From positions 744,001 to 808,000 of the forward strand of contig NW_024468249.1 in the NCBI RefSeq assembly GCF_002104995.1: a stretch of 64,000 bases of DNA. The letters run 5' to 3'. Shown piece after piece: positions 12,886 through 23,842 of this stretch. Source of the DNA: Linderina pennispora. Taxonomy: Eukaryota; Kickxellomycota; Kickxellomycetes; Kickxellales; Kickxellaceae. How positions within the stretch are numbered: position 1 is the first letter of the stretch; each line of letters starts with the position of its first letter. The notes below the pieces were generated by a model, which saw nothing but the letters and a program-made list of their open reading frames with translations, had not been told where the DNA came from and searched no databases. The translations under genes and the position numbers were made by a program.

Positions 12886-12892
12886 CTTTATA
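12886..12892 (-). promoter_or_regulatory. TATA box of hydrolase 1
   Basis: TATAAAG reads on the minus strand about 125 bases upstream of the ATG at 12762, a plausible core promoter position. Called on sequence and spacing only. Confidence 0.4.
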
Positions 12893-13371
12893 CGTGCCGC
12901 TCGAAATATCGGGCTGCATTGTGCTGCTTGCACCTCGACCAAGCAGTTGGCTGCTTATCGTCCACAGGCGTACCGAAAAAGAAGTGGCAAGCATACACTG
13001 TCTCCCCAACCGCGCGGGGACGGAACTGCAAGACCGATGGTCTGAGAGGGATTCGCCCGGGCAGCGTCTCAGAAACCAGAGAGGAGAATCGCATATCCTG
13101 GCATGCGTCTGTAACGATCTGTCGAGATTGGCGTATTCTGCGGACCGGCTTTGGAAGAGCCTGGCTACAGGCGGCAATATCCGCAAATTGTCTACTTAAA
13201 TAGAGGCGGGATAGGGTAGCCGGCTAAAGTTGCGCCCATGCTTTTCTTCCAGGGCGGCTGGCTCGGCGAGCTTGCCATGTGAGGCTCCCCGAACCTTTCA
13301 AGCGTCTTCGGTATCACATCCAGGATCATTTTAATTATAACAGCTAGAGGTGGAAGGAGGATAACGCGGAT
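12893..13371. other. Intergenic between hydrolases 1 and 2
   Basis: No coherent coding frame is seen. It should contain upstream regulatory DNA of hydrolase 1 and the 3' end of hydrolase 2. Confidence 0.4.
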
Positions 13372-14519
13372 CTACTTCCATTCGAGCATTGCCTTTGCGT
13401 ACTGCGCCAGCGGCTTGGGTAGCCAGGGCGTCAGGCTAGTGGTTTCGAAGTATGCTAGATGGCCGCCGTAACGCGTGCACGCCAGCACCAGGTTCGGGTT
13501 GCTCTCTATTTCGTCGAACGGAATCGTGCACCTGTAGCACATGGGGTCGTCGAGAGGCATTCATAAACAGCATCGGCACTGCAATATTCTTCAGGTACGG
13601 CACGCAGCTGCCCTGCTCGTTGAGCTCCTTGGCTGACCTGTACCCAAACGCCTTGGCGGTAAACTCCTCGTTGAAGTCGTTGATGTTCTTGGCCTGCGTT
13701 GATTGCTTCAGGGTCGATCTCTGCATTTCCTGCAGCAATGACCTTCTCGTTCGCGTTGAAGAGCCCCTTGAGCGACGCAAGCAAAGAGCTTGCGTACAGA
13801 TAGCGGTTTTTGATTGTCGGCTCGCACATTTTAGAAATTGTTGTGTCGATATCGAACGGATTGCACACCGACACAGCTGCCACCAGCCTGCAGCTTGCAC
13901 CCTCCTCGCCGACGTACTTGGTCAACATGTTGGCCCCCAACGAGAATCCTATGCCAATAATAGGCGTATCGGGATGCTCCTGCACCAGGTAACTGACGTA
14001 CTCGCGGATATCGTCCGTCAGTCCGCCATGGAACATCTTCGGCGTAACCAAGTCAACGCCGTTGACGCCGCGGCTCTGCAGCACAGCCACCTGATATCCG
14101 TACGGTGCCCGCTGGATTTCCTGGATGAACGACCGCGAGTAGTAGTCGAAGCTGCACCCGGCAATCCCCGGAACCAGCAGCACCAGCGGCGTAGGTCTCT
14201 GACGTATCCAGCCGCGGCAGCGCCCAGTCAACTGCGGCCACACCGCCATCTGAGAACGTGAACACCTCGCGCTCGAACTCGACAGCACACCCTGCAGGCT
14301 TGAAGTGCTGGGTGTACAGGAATATGGTCTGCAAGGTCGCCGTGGGGCACGACCCATGAGGGTGTGTAGTACGCCCTCTTTGGATCCGTCAGCAACGGGC
14401 AGCAGTCCTGGAGCTGCTGGTACATGGTTTTGATCCCACGCCGCGGCTGCTTTTCCTCGTTGGCCCTGTGTCAGGCTTACGCGAAAGCACGACTTGGGAA
14501 GCAGCGCTGTGTATAGCAT
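13372..14519 (-). CDS. Alpha/beta hydrolase 2 of the tandem array
   Basis: This is a paralogue of its three neighbours. The N-terminal part (DCCPLLTDPKRAYYTPSW, then FEREVFTFSDGG) leads to the oxyanion strand LLVPGIAGCS, the elbow GIGFSLGANMLTKY and the acid site LDDPMCYR. The histidine motif YGGHLAYFE precedes a stop after AKAMLEWK. The conserved RGC motif of the other copies is RGV here. Four frame changes, all +1, lie near 14,330, about 14,190, about 13,690 and about 13,555. The ATG at 14519 opens MLYTALLPKSCF, but a hydrophobic stretch in another frame up to about 14,650 could be the true membrane anchor, so the start is uncertain. Confidence 0.78.
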
Positions 14520-15174
14520 CGTGTCGATACCTCACGCCCACGTGTGTGCCGATGTAACAACAGACCAACAAATAATGGAAAATACAGATGGGAAATACAA
14601 AATAACGACCGGGATACCCAGGAGACAGCAAAGCAGAGCGCGGTTCGATATAGAGCCCAGCAGAGAGGAGTGCAGAAGGAAACAAGGCAGCTGCTACTGC
14701 GCAACAACAGCTGTCTATCTATAAAAGAAAGGACAGGCACTGGTGCCTTGTTATTTCCACACGCTTTAAACCATGAATGGCTTGTCGCTCAGTCGACTTG
14801 CAGCGCCACACATTGGGCTGCCAACTAGCAACCCATGCCACTAATTGCATTCTGCAAATTAGCTGTTTAGACAGCCTCCCTCTTCCCCATTCTCCCCCTT
14901 GCATTGTCGCCCGTAGCCAGCTGCAGTCCTTCAAAGTACCTCTTAATGCTGAGTTTGGGCACAAAGCAATCGGCCACAAGTATATGTAGCATATGCAACT
15001 GCGCACGCCTGGAACAACCAGACTCTGATTCGTTAGGCGCATCTGTAGATACCATTTTTACCGACTAATGTATTCGTGTGCCCTACTCCAAGACTGCTGG
15101 TTGGATGGGCAATATATTTAAATAGCCTGAAGCGTCATGCTACTCCGCGCAGAAGCCGTAACTGCTGAGAGGAC
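14520..15174. other. Intergenic between hydrolases 2 and 3
   Basis: Apart from a possible extension of the hydrolase 2 N-terminus up to about 14,650, no gene is seen. A plus-strand TATAAAAG at about 14,720 has no plus-strand gene after it. Confidence 0.35.
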
Positions 15175-16396
15175 TCAGCCATAGTGCTTTAGGGCGCACT
15201 GGAAGAACTGGGCCACAGGCAGCTCGATCCACGATGTGGGCCATGTGCGCCCCATATACCCGATGTGTCCTCCATGCTCCGTCAATCCAAGGACAATATG
15301 CGGGTTGGCCTAAAAACGCCTTGTACGGAATAAGCCGTTCAACACAAATTGGGTCATCCAGCGAGTTCAAGAACAGCATTGGGATCTGGATGTTGTGCAA
15401 AAAATCGCCACTGTTCGAGTCCTCAAGCAGGGCTTTTGCAGACGGATAACCATACACCCGCCGCGTCATCGCCTCGGTGAATTCGACCAGCGTAGCCGCA
15501 CACCGGATCCTGTCCTCATCTAGTTTGATAGGTGCCTCCAGGATCTGCTGTTTGTTAGTGGCAAATGCGGTTTTCAAAAAGTTCAGGATCGCCACTCCAT
15601 AGACCTTGCTGGGATGGAGGATAAACTGCGAGTCGAGATGCACGACGACCTTGTAGAGGTTATACGGGTTGCCGACAGCGATAGGCTGCGGTCAAAAGGC
15701 AGCTGGCGCCCTCTTCACCGATATACTTTGCAAGAATGTTTGCACCCAGAGAGAACCCGAGCCCCAGCAGCCTGCAGTTTGGGAGGTCTGGTGTGCAGAT
15801 GAGCAACAACCTCACGGTAGTCACCAGTATATCCGCAGTGAAATGGCATCGGTGATGTCAGCTTCGATCCGCCGCCTATTGGTAGGTCACACCATGCGTT
15901 AGAATGCATTAATGCCGCACACAACTACACGTATTCAGCAAGTTGCAATCTACTTACATCCCCGGCTATGCACGACGACCACCGAGTAGTCTAGCTTTAT
16001 CAGTGCAGCATAGCACCTCCGCACATAAAAGTCGTTGCTTGTGCCAGTTACACCCGAAATAATGACCACAACCGGCCTCTCTGTGTAGTTATTGCAGCGC
16101 GCCCAATCCAGCGCCAGCGTGCCGCCGTCGGGCAACTTGAACAGCTCACGAGTAAACTTTGGGAACATGATGCTTTCAGCGTAATAGACATAGTATGCCA
16201 AGAATGCGTATATTGTCTGGGCATGAGGACCAGGAACAAGCGGTGAGGGAACAAAGCGTGCACCGTTGGCCAGATTCGGGCACTCTTCTTGGAGCACACC
16301 CGCCAGTGTTTGTTGGCTGTTGGATTTTGTTGGTACCGTTTTGTCGGCGTGGATTAACTGCACCTGGTTGCGACTATTCTTGCTCCGTGTAGACAT
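15175..16396 (-). CDS. Alpha/beta hydrolase 3 of the tandem array, with intron
   Basis: The start is MSTRSKNSRNQVQLIHADK at 16396; the preceding in-frame residues are hydrophobic but lack an ATG. It shares the array's pattern: EECPNLANGARFVPSPL, FKLPDGGTLALDWA, oxyanion strand IISGVTGTSN, RGC, acid site LNSLDDPICVE, histidine motif HGGHIGY, and end AQFFQCALKHYG with stop at 15175. Unlike the other three copies it carries an 82-nt GT-AG intron (15957-15876) that splits the cysteine codon of the RGC motif; splicing restores RGCGGSKLTSP. The elbow serine region near 15,770-15,700 is disturbed by frame changes. It is probably a lipid esterase or acyltransferase of unknown substrate. Confidence 0.8.
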
Positions 16397-16846
16397 GACC
16401 ACTGTATAGTTGAGGCAGACTTGTATTAGTATGAGGCAGCTGGATGGATTCAAGAGTCGACAATTAGCCTTTGGGGGTTCAAATGCTTGCAAGCTGGCAG
16501 CCTCCTAGTTAACATGCTGCCTGGGCGCCAGGCTAGAGTTGAAAAGCAACATGCTAGATATATTGATAGGGGTTTACTTTCCTTATGCGTCCTTGAAAGG
16601 CGCGTTGCCACAGTATTAAACTGCTCGGCTGCATGTCGTTCATAGTTGAGCGCAGTTGCAGCACCACCAGTGCCACTGTGTTTTCCGCATATTTGCCTGA
16701 AGGACATTGCTATGCAATGAGTGGCGACACGCATGGCGTCCTATGTCACTGAGGTCGCTTGCCCGGCGTCTTTCAGATTGGTCTCCTGTACACTAGCGTG
16801 GATACTCCAGAGCCTGATTACCAGTGCTATTTGAAAGTATTGTTGT
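16397..16846. other. Intergenic between hydrolases 3 and 4
   Basis: No coding frame recognised. It should hold the promoter of hydrolase 3. Confidence 0.4.
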
Positions 16847-18116
16847 TTATTTGGCAATATCCAGGATGTGGTGCGGTTTGGGCTTCTTGGAGGGCTGGAC
16901 AACAGTACCAAAGAACTCAGCTACCGGATCAGTGTGCCACGAGCGTGGGCGCAGGCCCTGGTAAAACCCAATGTGCCCACCGTGGTTGGTCACCACCAAG
17001 GCCGTGTTTGGGTTGCTCTCAAATAAGTCAAAGGGGGTGCCAGTGACCGGATTAATCGTGTCGTCGCGACTAGCAAAGACCAGGAATGGGATCTTGATGT
17101 GCTCGACATAAGGCTTGCTGGATGCTAGCTCATAGTACCCCCAGCTGTCTTTGGTATTGAACACCTTGGCAGTGATAATATCGTCGAGCTCGGACAGGCT
17201 ACGCTGCTCTTTTCACATGCTCCATGTCGAAGTGAATCTTGCCGCTATTCAGCGCACTCTCGTTCTTTAGCAAGTACCGTTTCGTTCCAGCCACAAGTGC
17301 TGGGCGGAACACGTAGTCGTTGAGGAAGTTGCGGTCCTCCATGGCACGCACAGTCGTTGGCATATCAAAGGGCGACGAGATGCCGACTGCCGCGGATAAG
17401 ACACAGTTGCTGGATTCCTCGCCAACGTAGCGGGTTAGAACATTGGCGCCCATGGAGAAGGCCACCGCAACAAGCGGCGCATCCGGGTAGCGCGCATGGG
17501 ACATGGTTGACGGTGAGGCGGATGTCGGCTGTCTCATGGGCATTGTAGGGCCTTGGGGAGGTGAGCCTCGCACCACCACACCCACGGTGGTTCATGACCA
17601 CCACACGGTAGTTTAGCTTCCCATCCGCTAGTGACTTGGCCAGAACACCGAACATAGTATTCCTTGCTGGAGCCACCCACACCTGACATAACTACAGCGA
17701 TTGGGCGAGTGTCGGGCTTGTTGCTGTTGTGCGATGGGTACCAGTCAATAGCAACAGAGCCACCATCACCAGCTGTCAGGATTTCACGTTCATAGCTGAC
17801 ATCAGAGTGCTTGTCTCGACGGTGTGCATTGATTACCACGTAGGCTGGTCTGCAAGATACTGAAAAACAGATAGGGCGTAGGGACAAAGTAGGCGCGCTT
17901 GGGATCAGGTCAGCGAGGGGCAGCCAGCGTCAAGGTAAGTCACGGATGCAGGGCCCGCGACTGGCGAATGGCATTGTACTGTGTGGGAGAGGCATTCGGT
18001 GGACGGTAAGCGAATAGCTGGATGCGGCAGCTGCGAATATAGAGTTTTCGAATCCACACAGCGGCCAGCAGTAAAGCTACTGCCACAAATAGATGCTGGA
18101 GTATGTACGAGTCCAT
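16847..18116 (-). CDS. Alpha/beta hydrolase 4 of the tandem array
   Basis: The ATG at 18116 opens MDSYILQHLFVAVALLLAA, a clear N-terminal membrane anchor. Then come CPSLADLIPS, ILTAGDGGSVAIDW, the oxyanion strand VMSGVGGSS, HRGCGGARLTSP, and the elbow AFSMGANVLTRYVGEE. The acid site is SRDDTINPVTG and the histidine motif NHGGHIGFYQG. It ends HHILDIAK at 16847. Four frame changes, every one +1, interrupt it (about 17,910; 17,640; 17,560; 17,210). All three triad residues are present, so it should be an active serine hydrolase once the frame is corrected. Confidence 0.82.
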
Positions 18117-18246
18117 GGTGAAACAACGAAAAATTAAATGTACAAGAGAGCACCTTGCTGCAGAAAGAGAGCGAGAGAAAGGGAGTGAGGGAAATGGCTT
18201 GTACGAGGTTCCAGTATGGCCTCTTCCAGGCACCATTGCCTACAAA

Positions 18247-18255
18247 ATATATATA
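18247..18255 (-). promoter_or_regulatory. TATA-type element of hydrolase 4
   Basis: An alternating TATATATA stretch lies about 130 bases upstream of the ATG at 18116. Position and composition suit a core promoter. Confidence 0.4.
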
Positions 18256-19038
18256 GGGCAACCAGAGGATGCAGCAGAGAGAAAGCTCGCACTGTTTTTG
18301 AGCTATAGTGCACACAGTAATATGAAAAACGTATTATCCTCCCAGCTGTGAATCGAGCAAGAACAGTCGCTGTATGCGGGTCAACAATGGCAGCTGGTTT
18401 GCCTTAAGCTTTGCAGGTACACTCGTGCGTTGTTCTGGGCAAACGCATGGCGGTGGTCTCTCGATAAGCCCTTCATCCCCTCCCCAAACGGTGGACGGGA
18501 AGTAGAAGGTGTGGTGTATCAAGGCGCAGGTATTGTCAAGCCATGGAGCGGCTTCACAAGCACAAGCCCCTTTCTAGAATGACGACAGGATCGGACACGG
18601 TTCGGGGAGGCGCTAGGTCTGAGAGCATCGCTGGGTGTGATATGCAGACACTGCGGCCAGCCGTGTATCGCTGATATATTTGGCCATCATGGCCACATGC
18701 TACTTGATCGATAAGAGATATCTTGCACATGCCAGTGCCATAGAAAAGCAAAAGGTCATGCGACCAGAAGCCGGCTATAAAGAAGCGCAGGGTGCGCGTA
18801 GTGAGTCAAAGACGGCCTGGCTGCGCCGCACTTTTTGCGAAAATGTGAGTAACTGTAGATGCCTGAACCGGGCTTTAAAAAACATCCCAACCAGCCAAAG
18901 GACAGCAATGAAAAAAAAAAAAACGACACCTAAAATTTTTCCTCCTTTCCTCACACCACAATTCGATTTCACTCATATCCTTCTCTTACTCACAAATCTA
19001 AGGAAAGGCATTCTTAATTCAACAAAAAGTATCCCGAA
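18256..19038. other. Divergent intergenic region, hydrolase 4 / GlnRS
   Basis: This separates two genes transcribed away from each other. It contains a 12-A run near 18,910, a pyrimidine-rich leader at about 18,930-19,020 before the GlnRS ATG, and a TATA box at 18,776. No gene is seen. Confidence 0.45.
18776..18782 (+). promoter_or_regulatory. TATA box upstream of GlnRS
   Basis: TATAAAG lies about 260 bases upstream of the ATG at 19039, followed by the pyrimidine-rich leader typical of genes here. The distance is on the long side, so the assignment is tentative. Confidence 0.35.
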
Positions 19039-21486
19039 ATGGCTAGCGTAGAGGACCTGACCACGAAATTCGCGTCGCTTGGACTCACAGGCGACAAGGC
19101 CAAGGAGGCGGCTGGCAACAAGAAGCTGGCGCCGACGCTGAACACGATCGTCGATGCAACGGGCCAGTCGTCGTTCGAAAAAGTCGATGGGCATGCTGCT
19201 GTACAGCCTGGGCACGACGGCTACCAAAGGAGAAGACGCCGCATGTGGAGTACATCGCCAGGGCTATCGCCTCTGGCCGGACTGGCGTCGTCCGAGCAGG
19301 TGTCTGCAGCGACAAAGTTCTGCGCCAAGAACGACCCGGCAGCCAACGAGCAGGCGTTCGACGAGGCGTGCGGCGTGGGCGTGGAGGTGAGCGATGCGGC
19401 GATTGCGCAGCATGTGACCGCGGTGATTGATAGCATGAAGGCGATGCTGGTCGAGCAGCGGTACCGGGCGCTGGGGCGGGCGCTGGGCGCAGTCAAGAAG
19501 ACGTCGGAGCTGCGGTGGGCGAACTCGGGCAAGGTCAAGGACGAGTTTGATGCGCAGGTGCTGGCGCTGTTGGGTCCCAAGGACGAGCGCGACGACCCGG
19601 CGAAGCTGAAGAAGGCAGCCAAGGCAGCCAAGCCGGCGAAGAATGCGGCTCAGCAGGAGTCGAAGGGATGGGAGCCGGCGACGCTGGAGAGCATGTTTGC
19701 CGAGGGCGAGATCAGCCGGCTGCACAAGGCGGGCGAGAACCCACAGATCAACGAGTCGCTGCGGGCTGCGCATCTGGCGGCGACCTGGGGGCAAGGTTGT
19801 GACGCGGTTCCCGCCCGAGCCCAACGGCTACCTGCATATTGGCCACGCCAAGGCCATCAACGTCAACTTTGGGTACGCGAAGAACGCACGGCGGCGTGTG
19901 CAACCTGCGCTACGACGACACAAACCCCGAGGCCGAGGAGGAGGAGTATGTGCGGTCGATTCTCGACATGGTCCGGTGGCTTGGGATTTGAGCCGGCTCA
20001 GGTGCTGTACTCGTCGGACTACTTCCAGCAGCTGTACGAGCTGGCCGTCAAGCTGATTGAGGCGGGCCATGCGTATGTGTGCCACTGCTCTGGCGAGGAG
20101 ATCCATCAGCAGCGCGGCGGTGAAGCCATGGGCCCGCGGTTTGCCTGCCCACACCGCGAGCGGCCGGTGGCCGAGTCGCTGGCGGAGTTCCAGAAGATGA
20201 AGGACGGGCGGTACGCAGCCAACGAGGCGATTCTGCGCATGAAGATGGATCTGGAGGACGGCAACCCGCAGATGTGGGATCTTGTCGCGTACCGCATCTT
20301 GTACGCCAGCCATCCACCGCACTGGCACGCAGTGGTGCATCTATCCGACATACGACTTCACGCATTGCCTGTGCGACTCGTTCGAGAACATCACCCACTC
20401 GCTGTGCACACGCGAGTTCACCAACTCGCGCCAGTCGTACTACTGGCTGTGCGATGCGGTCGAGGTCTACAAACCGGTGCAGTGGGAGTACGGCCGTCTC
20501 AACATCACCAACACGGTGCTGTCCAAGCGCAAGCTGCTCAAGCTGCGCGACGACGGCCATGTGACGGCGCTCGACGACCCGCGCCTGTACACGCTGCCGG
20601 CGCTGCGTCGCCGCGGTGTGCCGCCGCAGGCCATCAATGCCTTTGTGCGCGAGCTGGGCGTGACCACAGGCCAACACCACCATCGATGTGGTGCGCCTAG
20701 AGAACCACATCCGCGACGCGCTGAACGAGCTGGCGCCGCGCGTCATGGCTGCCATTAGCCCGGTCAAGGTGGTGATTGAGAACCTGCCTGCGGACCACCT
20801 CGAGATGATCGATGTGCTCTACAAGCCGCGTGACGAGTCGTTCGGCACGCACAAGGTGCCGTTCACGCGCACGCTGTATATCGATGCGTCAGACTTCCGC
20901 GAGACCGACTCGGCGGACTACTACCGCCTCGCGCCCAACAAGACCGTCGGTCTGCAGAACGTGGCCGGCCCGATCACGTGCACGGATGTGCGCAAGAACG
21001 CTGATGGGTCGATCAGCGAGATCGTGTGCCGCCTCGAGGATGCAGCCACGGCCGCCAAGCCCAAGACGTACATCCAGTGGGTGGCCGAGAGCCCCGAGCA
21101 CGGATCGCCGGTGCGCCTCGACGAGGTGCGTGTGTACGACGCGCTGTTCAAGCACGCCAACCCGTACGACAAGAACGAGGTGCCGGGCGGCTGGCTGTCG
21201 GACGTCAACGACAAGTCGCTTGTTGTAGCCAAGGGAGCTGTGGCCGAGGTCGGCCTGTGGGATCTGATCAAGCGGCATGCTGCGACCGCCGCCGGCAAGA
21301 AGGAGCTGGCCGAACACCACGTCGAGAACATCCGCTTCCAGTTCACGCGCATCGGCTACTTTGCCTTTGACAAGGACACGGAGCTGTCCCACTGCCGCCA
21401 TCGAGGGCGATGATATCAAGGGCACCAAGCTGATCATGAACCGCATTGTGACGCTCAAGGAGGATGCGAAGAAGGGATCCAACTAA
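19039..21486 (+). CDS. GLN4: Glutaminyl-tRNA synthetase, cytosolic
   Basis: It charges tRNA-Gln with glutamine. The start [15 protein letters not shown] opens the eukaryotic N-terminal domain (to about 19,680), followed by the class I catalytic core. That core holds [18 protein letters not shown] with HIGH at 19,835-19,846, [33 protein letters not shown], and the KMSKS equivalent VLSKRK at about 20,515-20,532. The anticodon-binding beta-barrels end KEDAKKGSN at 21486. About eight frame changes are needed, at roughly 19,190, 19,235, 19,280, 19,790, 19,885, 20,315, 20,685 and 21,400. Every one is a +1 that disappears if one base of a short run is removed (for example TCCCACT to TCCACT). The gene is essential and usually single-copy, so sequence error is likelier than decay. 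Confidence 0.95.
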
Positions 21487-22377
21487 CACGGCTATTTTTG
21501 AACATGATTTCTCGCAACATCCAGCTCTACATGCAGTCATACAGCCTCGAGGCATTTGTATCTAATGCATGCAGCGTATCACGCACACCCAGTGGTGGCC
21601 ATAAATAGCACGACTAGCCTACACTATCAGCGGTGCGCAATGGATATCATCTCTCCTTTGCACAGTGATGTGTCGAGGTCGGTTCCTGGAAAACACAATG
21701 GCTATTCACCGAAGCGCGAGCGGACGCACCGCCCTGGGTAATTCTATCGAACCTCAAGGGATTGCCTGTCATCTTTTGCAAAGGCGCTACAATACGGCCC
21801 AGGTGTGCGTGCCCATCCCAGCGAGCAATTTTTTGTTTAAAGGCACGAGGCGCTTGATCGTCTCCACTAAAATTTTTCAACAAGGCCAGGCACGAGCAGC
21901 TTCATGTCGTCCGCCCTTTCTTCCTCTCCGCTACCGAATGTCTATTGCAAATTTCGTTTATTTTTAACCTTCTACTCTATTCGCTTGCTCGTGTTTTGTA
22001 CACCTTCCTTTCCACAACGAGCTGTTCTTTGTTGCACCTGCAGTTCTGCTTTTTGCGAAAAGGCTGGAATTTCGAACAGCGTTATTATTCTGTCGGTGCA
22101 AGAGGAGTGTGCCGGCTTCTTACACAGAAACTCGCTCTTTCCCTCCAGATAGACCCGAGCGGGCTATTGTTTTTCTACAGCCCCACAGGCCATTTGCGTT
22201 CTCCAGCCCGCCGGAGGCTCCTGGACCCCTCATAACCCCCCTTTCGGCTTATTTGTTGTCAACCCGACAAGCACGCTTTTCCTGAGACCACCAACTCCCC
22301 CACGTTTTCCACTTTTACTGCTCCTCTTTATACCGTACCCCAGGCATTCGAGCGCAATTCCATAGACACAGCAGCAA
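21487..22377. other. Intergenic, nothing recognised
   Basis: About 890 bases lie between GlnRS and the next ATG. Pyrimidine-rich stretches around 21,900-22,050 and 22,270-22,340 resemble promoter leaders. No coherent coding frame is seen. Confidence 0.4.
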
Positions 22378-23002
22378 ATGAGTTCGGCAGCCGGTGGCCA
22401 GAACAGCGCTACTAGTCCGACAGCACCATCCTGGCATCGGTCACGCGCCAAGGAAGGAGGCATTTTCGCGACCCTGCTGAAACGCCCGCCGCCGCCAGCC
22501 AAACTCTCCGGACCAAAAGCCGTCAGACCAAAAGCAGCAGTATCGCACCAGCGTGGTATCCGATGGTCTGGTCGTGAACGCCGCCGGCTCACAAATGTAC
22601 GCAATTCAGCTGCCCACGGAAGACACCCGGGTGAACCCGAAGCTGCAGTACTCGGCGACCTGTCCCGCAGACAAAGCCCAGCAGCCGCAGCGGGCCCAGC
22701 AAGCTGTCGAATGCGGCTGAAGAAGGAGTACACGAGTGCGTTTTCGCTGGGCTCAAAGAAGCAGGGCAGCCCAGACAAGGGCGGGTATCGACCGAGCGTG
22801 CGTGGGCAGCCGGTGAGCGGACCGATCGCTGTGCAGCACGTCAACCATGTTTCGGTGTCGCAATACCAGAGTAAGATTCTACGGCCAATGCTGGAGCATG
22901 CGTCGTCAGCGGTCGCAGCAGTCGTACCTGTCGTCGTAATGGGTCGCAGCAGTCGTTGAAGTCATCGTCCGCCAAGGACCCGCCGGTGTCGCCAGAAGAA
23001 GG
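22378..23002 (+). CDS. Fragment with CRIB-like motif, 3' end unresolved
   Basis: The ATG at 22378 follows a pyrimidine-rich leader. The sequence is Ser/Pro-rich and low in complexity. In the middle a better-looking frame (SVVSDGLVVNAAGSQMYAIQ) alternates with the first one, so there are frame changes. Near 22,800-22,860 it reads QPVSGPIAVQHVNHVSVS, which fits the CRIB pattern I/V-S-x-P ... H-x-x-H-V used to bind Cdc42/Rac GTPases. A good donor (GTATGT) at about 23,003 ends the exon, but I cannot find the next exon. It could be the 5' end of a PAK-type or Gic-like effector, a truncated copy of the neighbouring PAK-like gene, or a pseudogene. Confidence 0.35.
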
Positions 23003-23842
23003 TATGTACATTGCACGCACGCAGCCTCAATATTGCACCGACCGTGTGGCCTTTCATAATGGTCCTTACGAAGGATATTACGCATACTTTTGCCTCTTGC
23101 CCAAACCGGCGAATAGCTTATGCTTCAGTTTAATTGCGACGAAACCGGTCTCGAGCAAAAGTGCGGTGGCGCTGCATGGGCCGTCTATAATAAGATCGCT
23201 TGCTGCAAGCACTTTGCATCGTCGCACACCGCGCCGGTTGTTGATTGCATGAGACTGCCCTTTAGGTTTCTGTGCGTCGTTCGGCGTGCATGACCCGTAT
23301 TATCGTCAGCTACCGCCTGTGCTAAATTTGGGTCCCAGGCACAGCGCTTGCAGCTTGTTCGGCTCTCCTCCTACCTGGCGCTCTGTGGCTTATGCTGCCC
23401 AGCGCAGTCGTCGTGCGTGCGGGCAGGTGTCTGGGAATCATCCTAATCCCGCTGGCTATTCTTTGTCCAGCAATAAACCCGGCGCTTCATCTCCCCCTTT
23501 TCATTGCGCATGTTTGTATTTCTTTGATGTCGATTGATACCTGGCTTTGTGTGGCAAGGACTCCAGCCCGAGCTTGGGCTGTCAGACTTCCTTCTGCCGT
23601 TTTTGTTTGCCACCCCGCTTACTCCATTGTGGCAGCTGGTCCGCTGGGATTCCGTTCAAAATAGACCAGTGCCCGATACCAGCCGCCTACTCTTTCTCCT
23701 CTCCCTGGTTTCTTTTTCAGGTCTGTGCGATATTTTAATGGCTGTGTGCTGCCTTGGCGGGATTTGTAAAAAAGCTTTATCGTTACATGGCCGTTTATCT
23801 ACCCCTGATATCTCTTCTTCTACCTGTACTATTCCTGTTATA
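23003..23842. other. Gap between two CRIB-motif genes
   Basis: This may be partly intron of the preceding gene and partly promoter of the PAK-like gene; a pyrimidine-rich leader runs about 23,690-23,840. Two overlapping frames at 23,390-23,780 encode strongly hydrophobic stretches (for example LGIILIPLAILCPAINP) but have no family match, so I do not call them. Confidence 0.3.

Noticed and set aside
13452-14261. 269-codon plus-strand frame
   Set aside because: Antisense to hydrolase 2, which has the catalytic motifs.
19039-21486. Programmed +1 ribosomal frameshifting as the cause of the broken frames
   Set aside because: The shift sites share no codon, stop or slippery motif, and break density is patchy between neighbouring genes; one-base duplications explain them.
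19039-21486. Pseudogene status for GlnRS, Cdk1, Utp10 and similar
   Set aside because: Conserved residues are intact and in-frame stops appear only as a result of the shifts; these genes are essential and normally single-copy.
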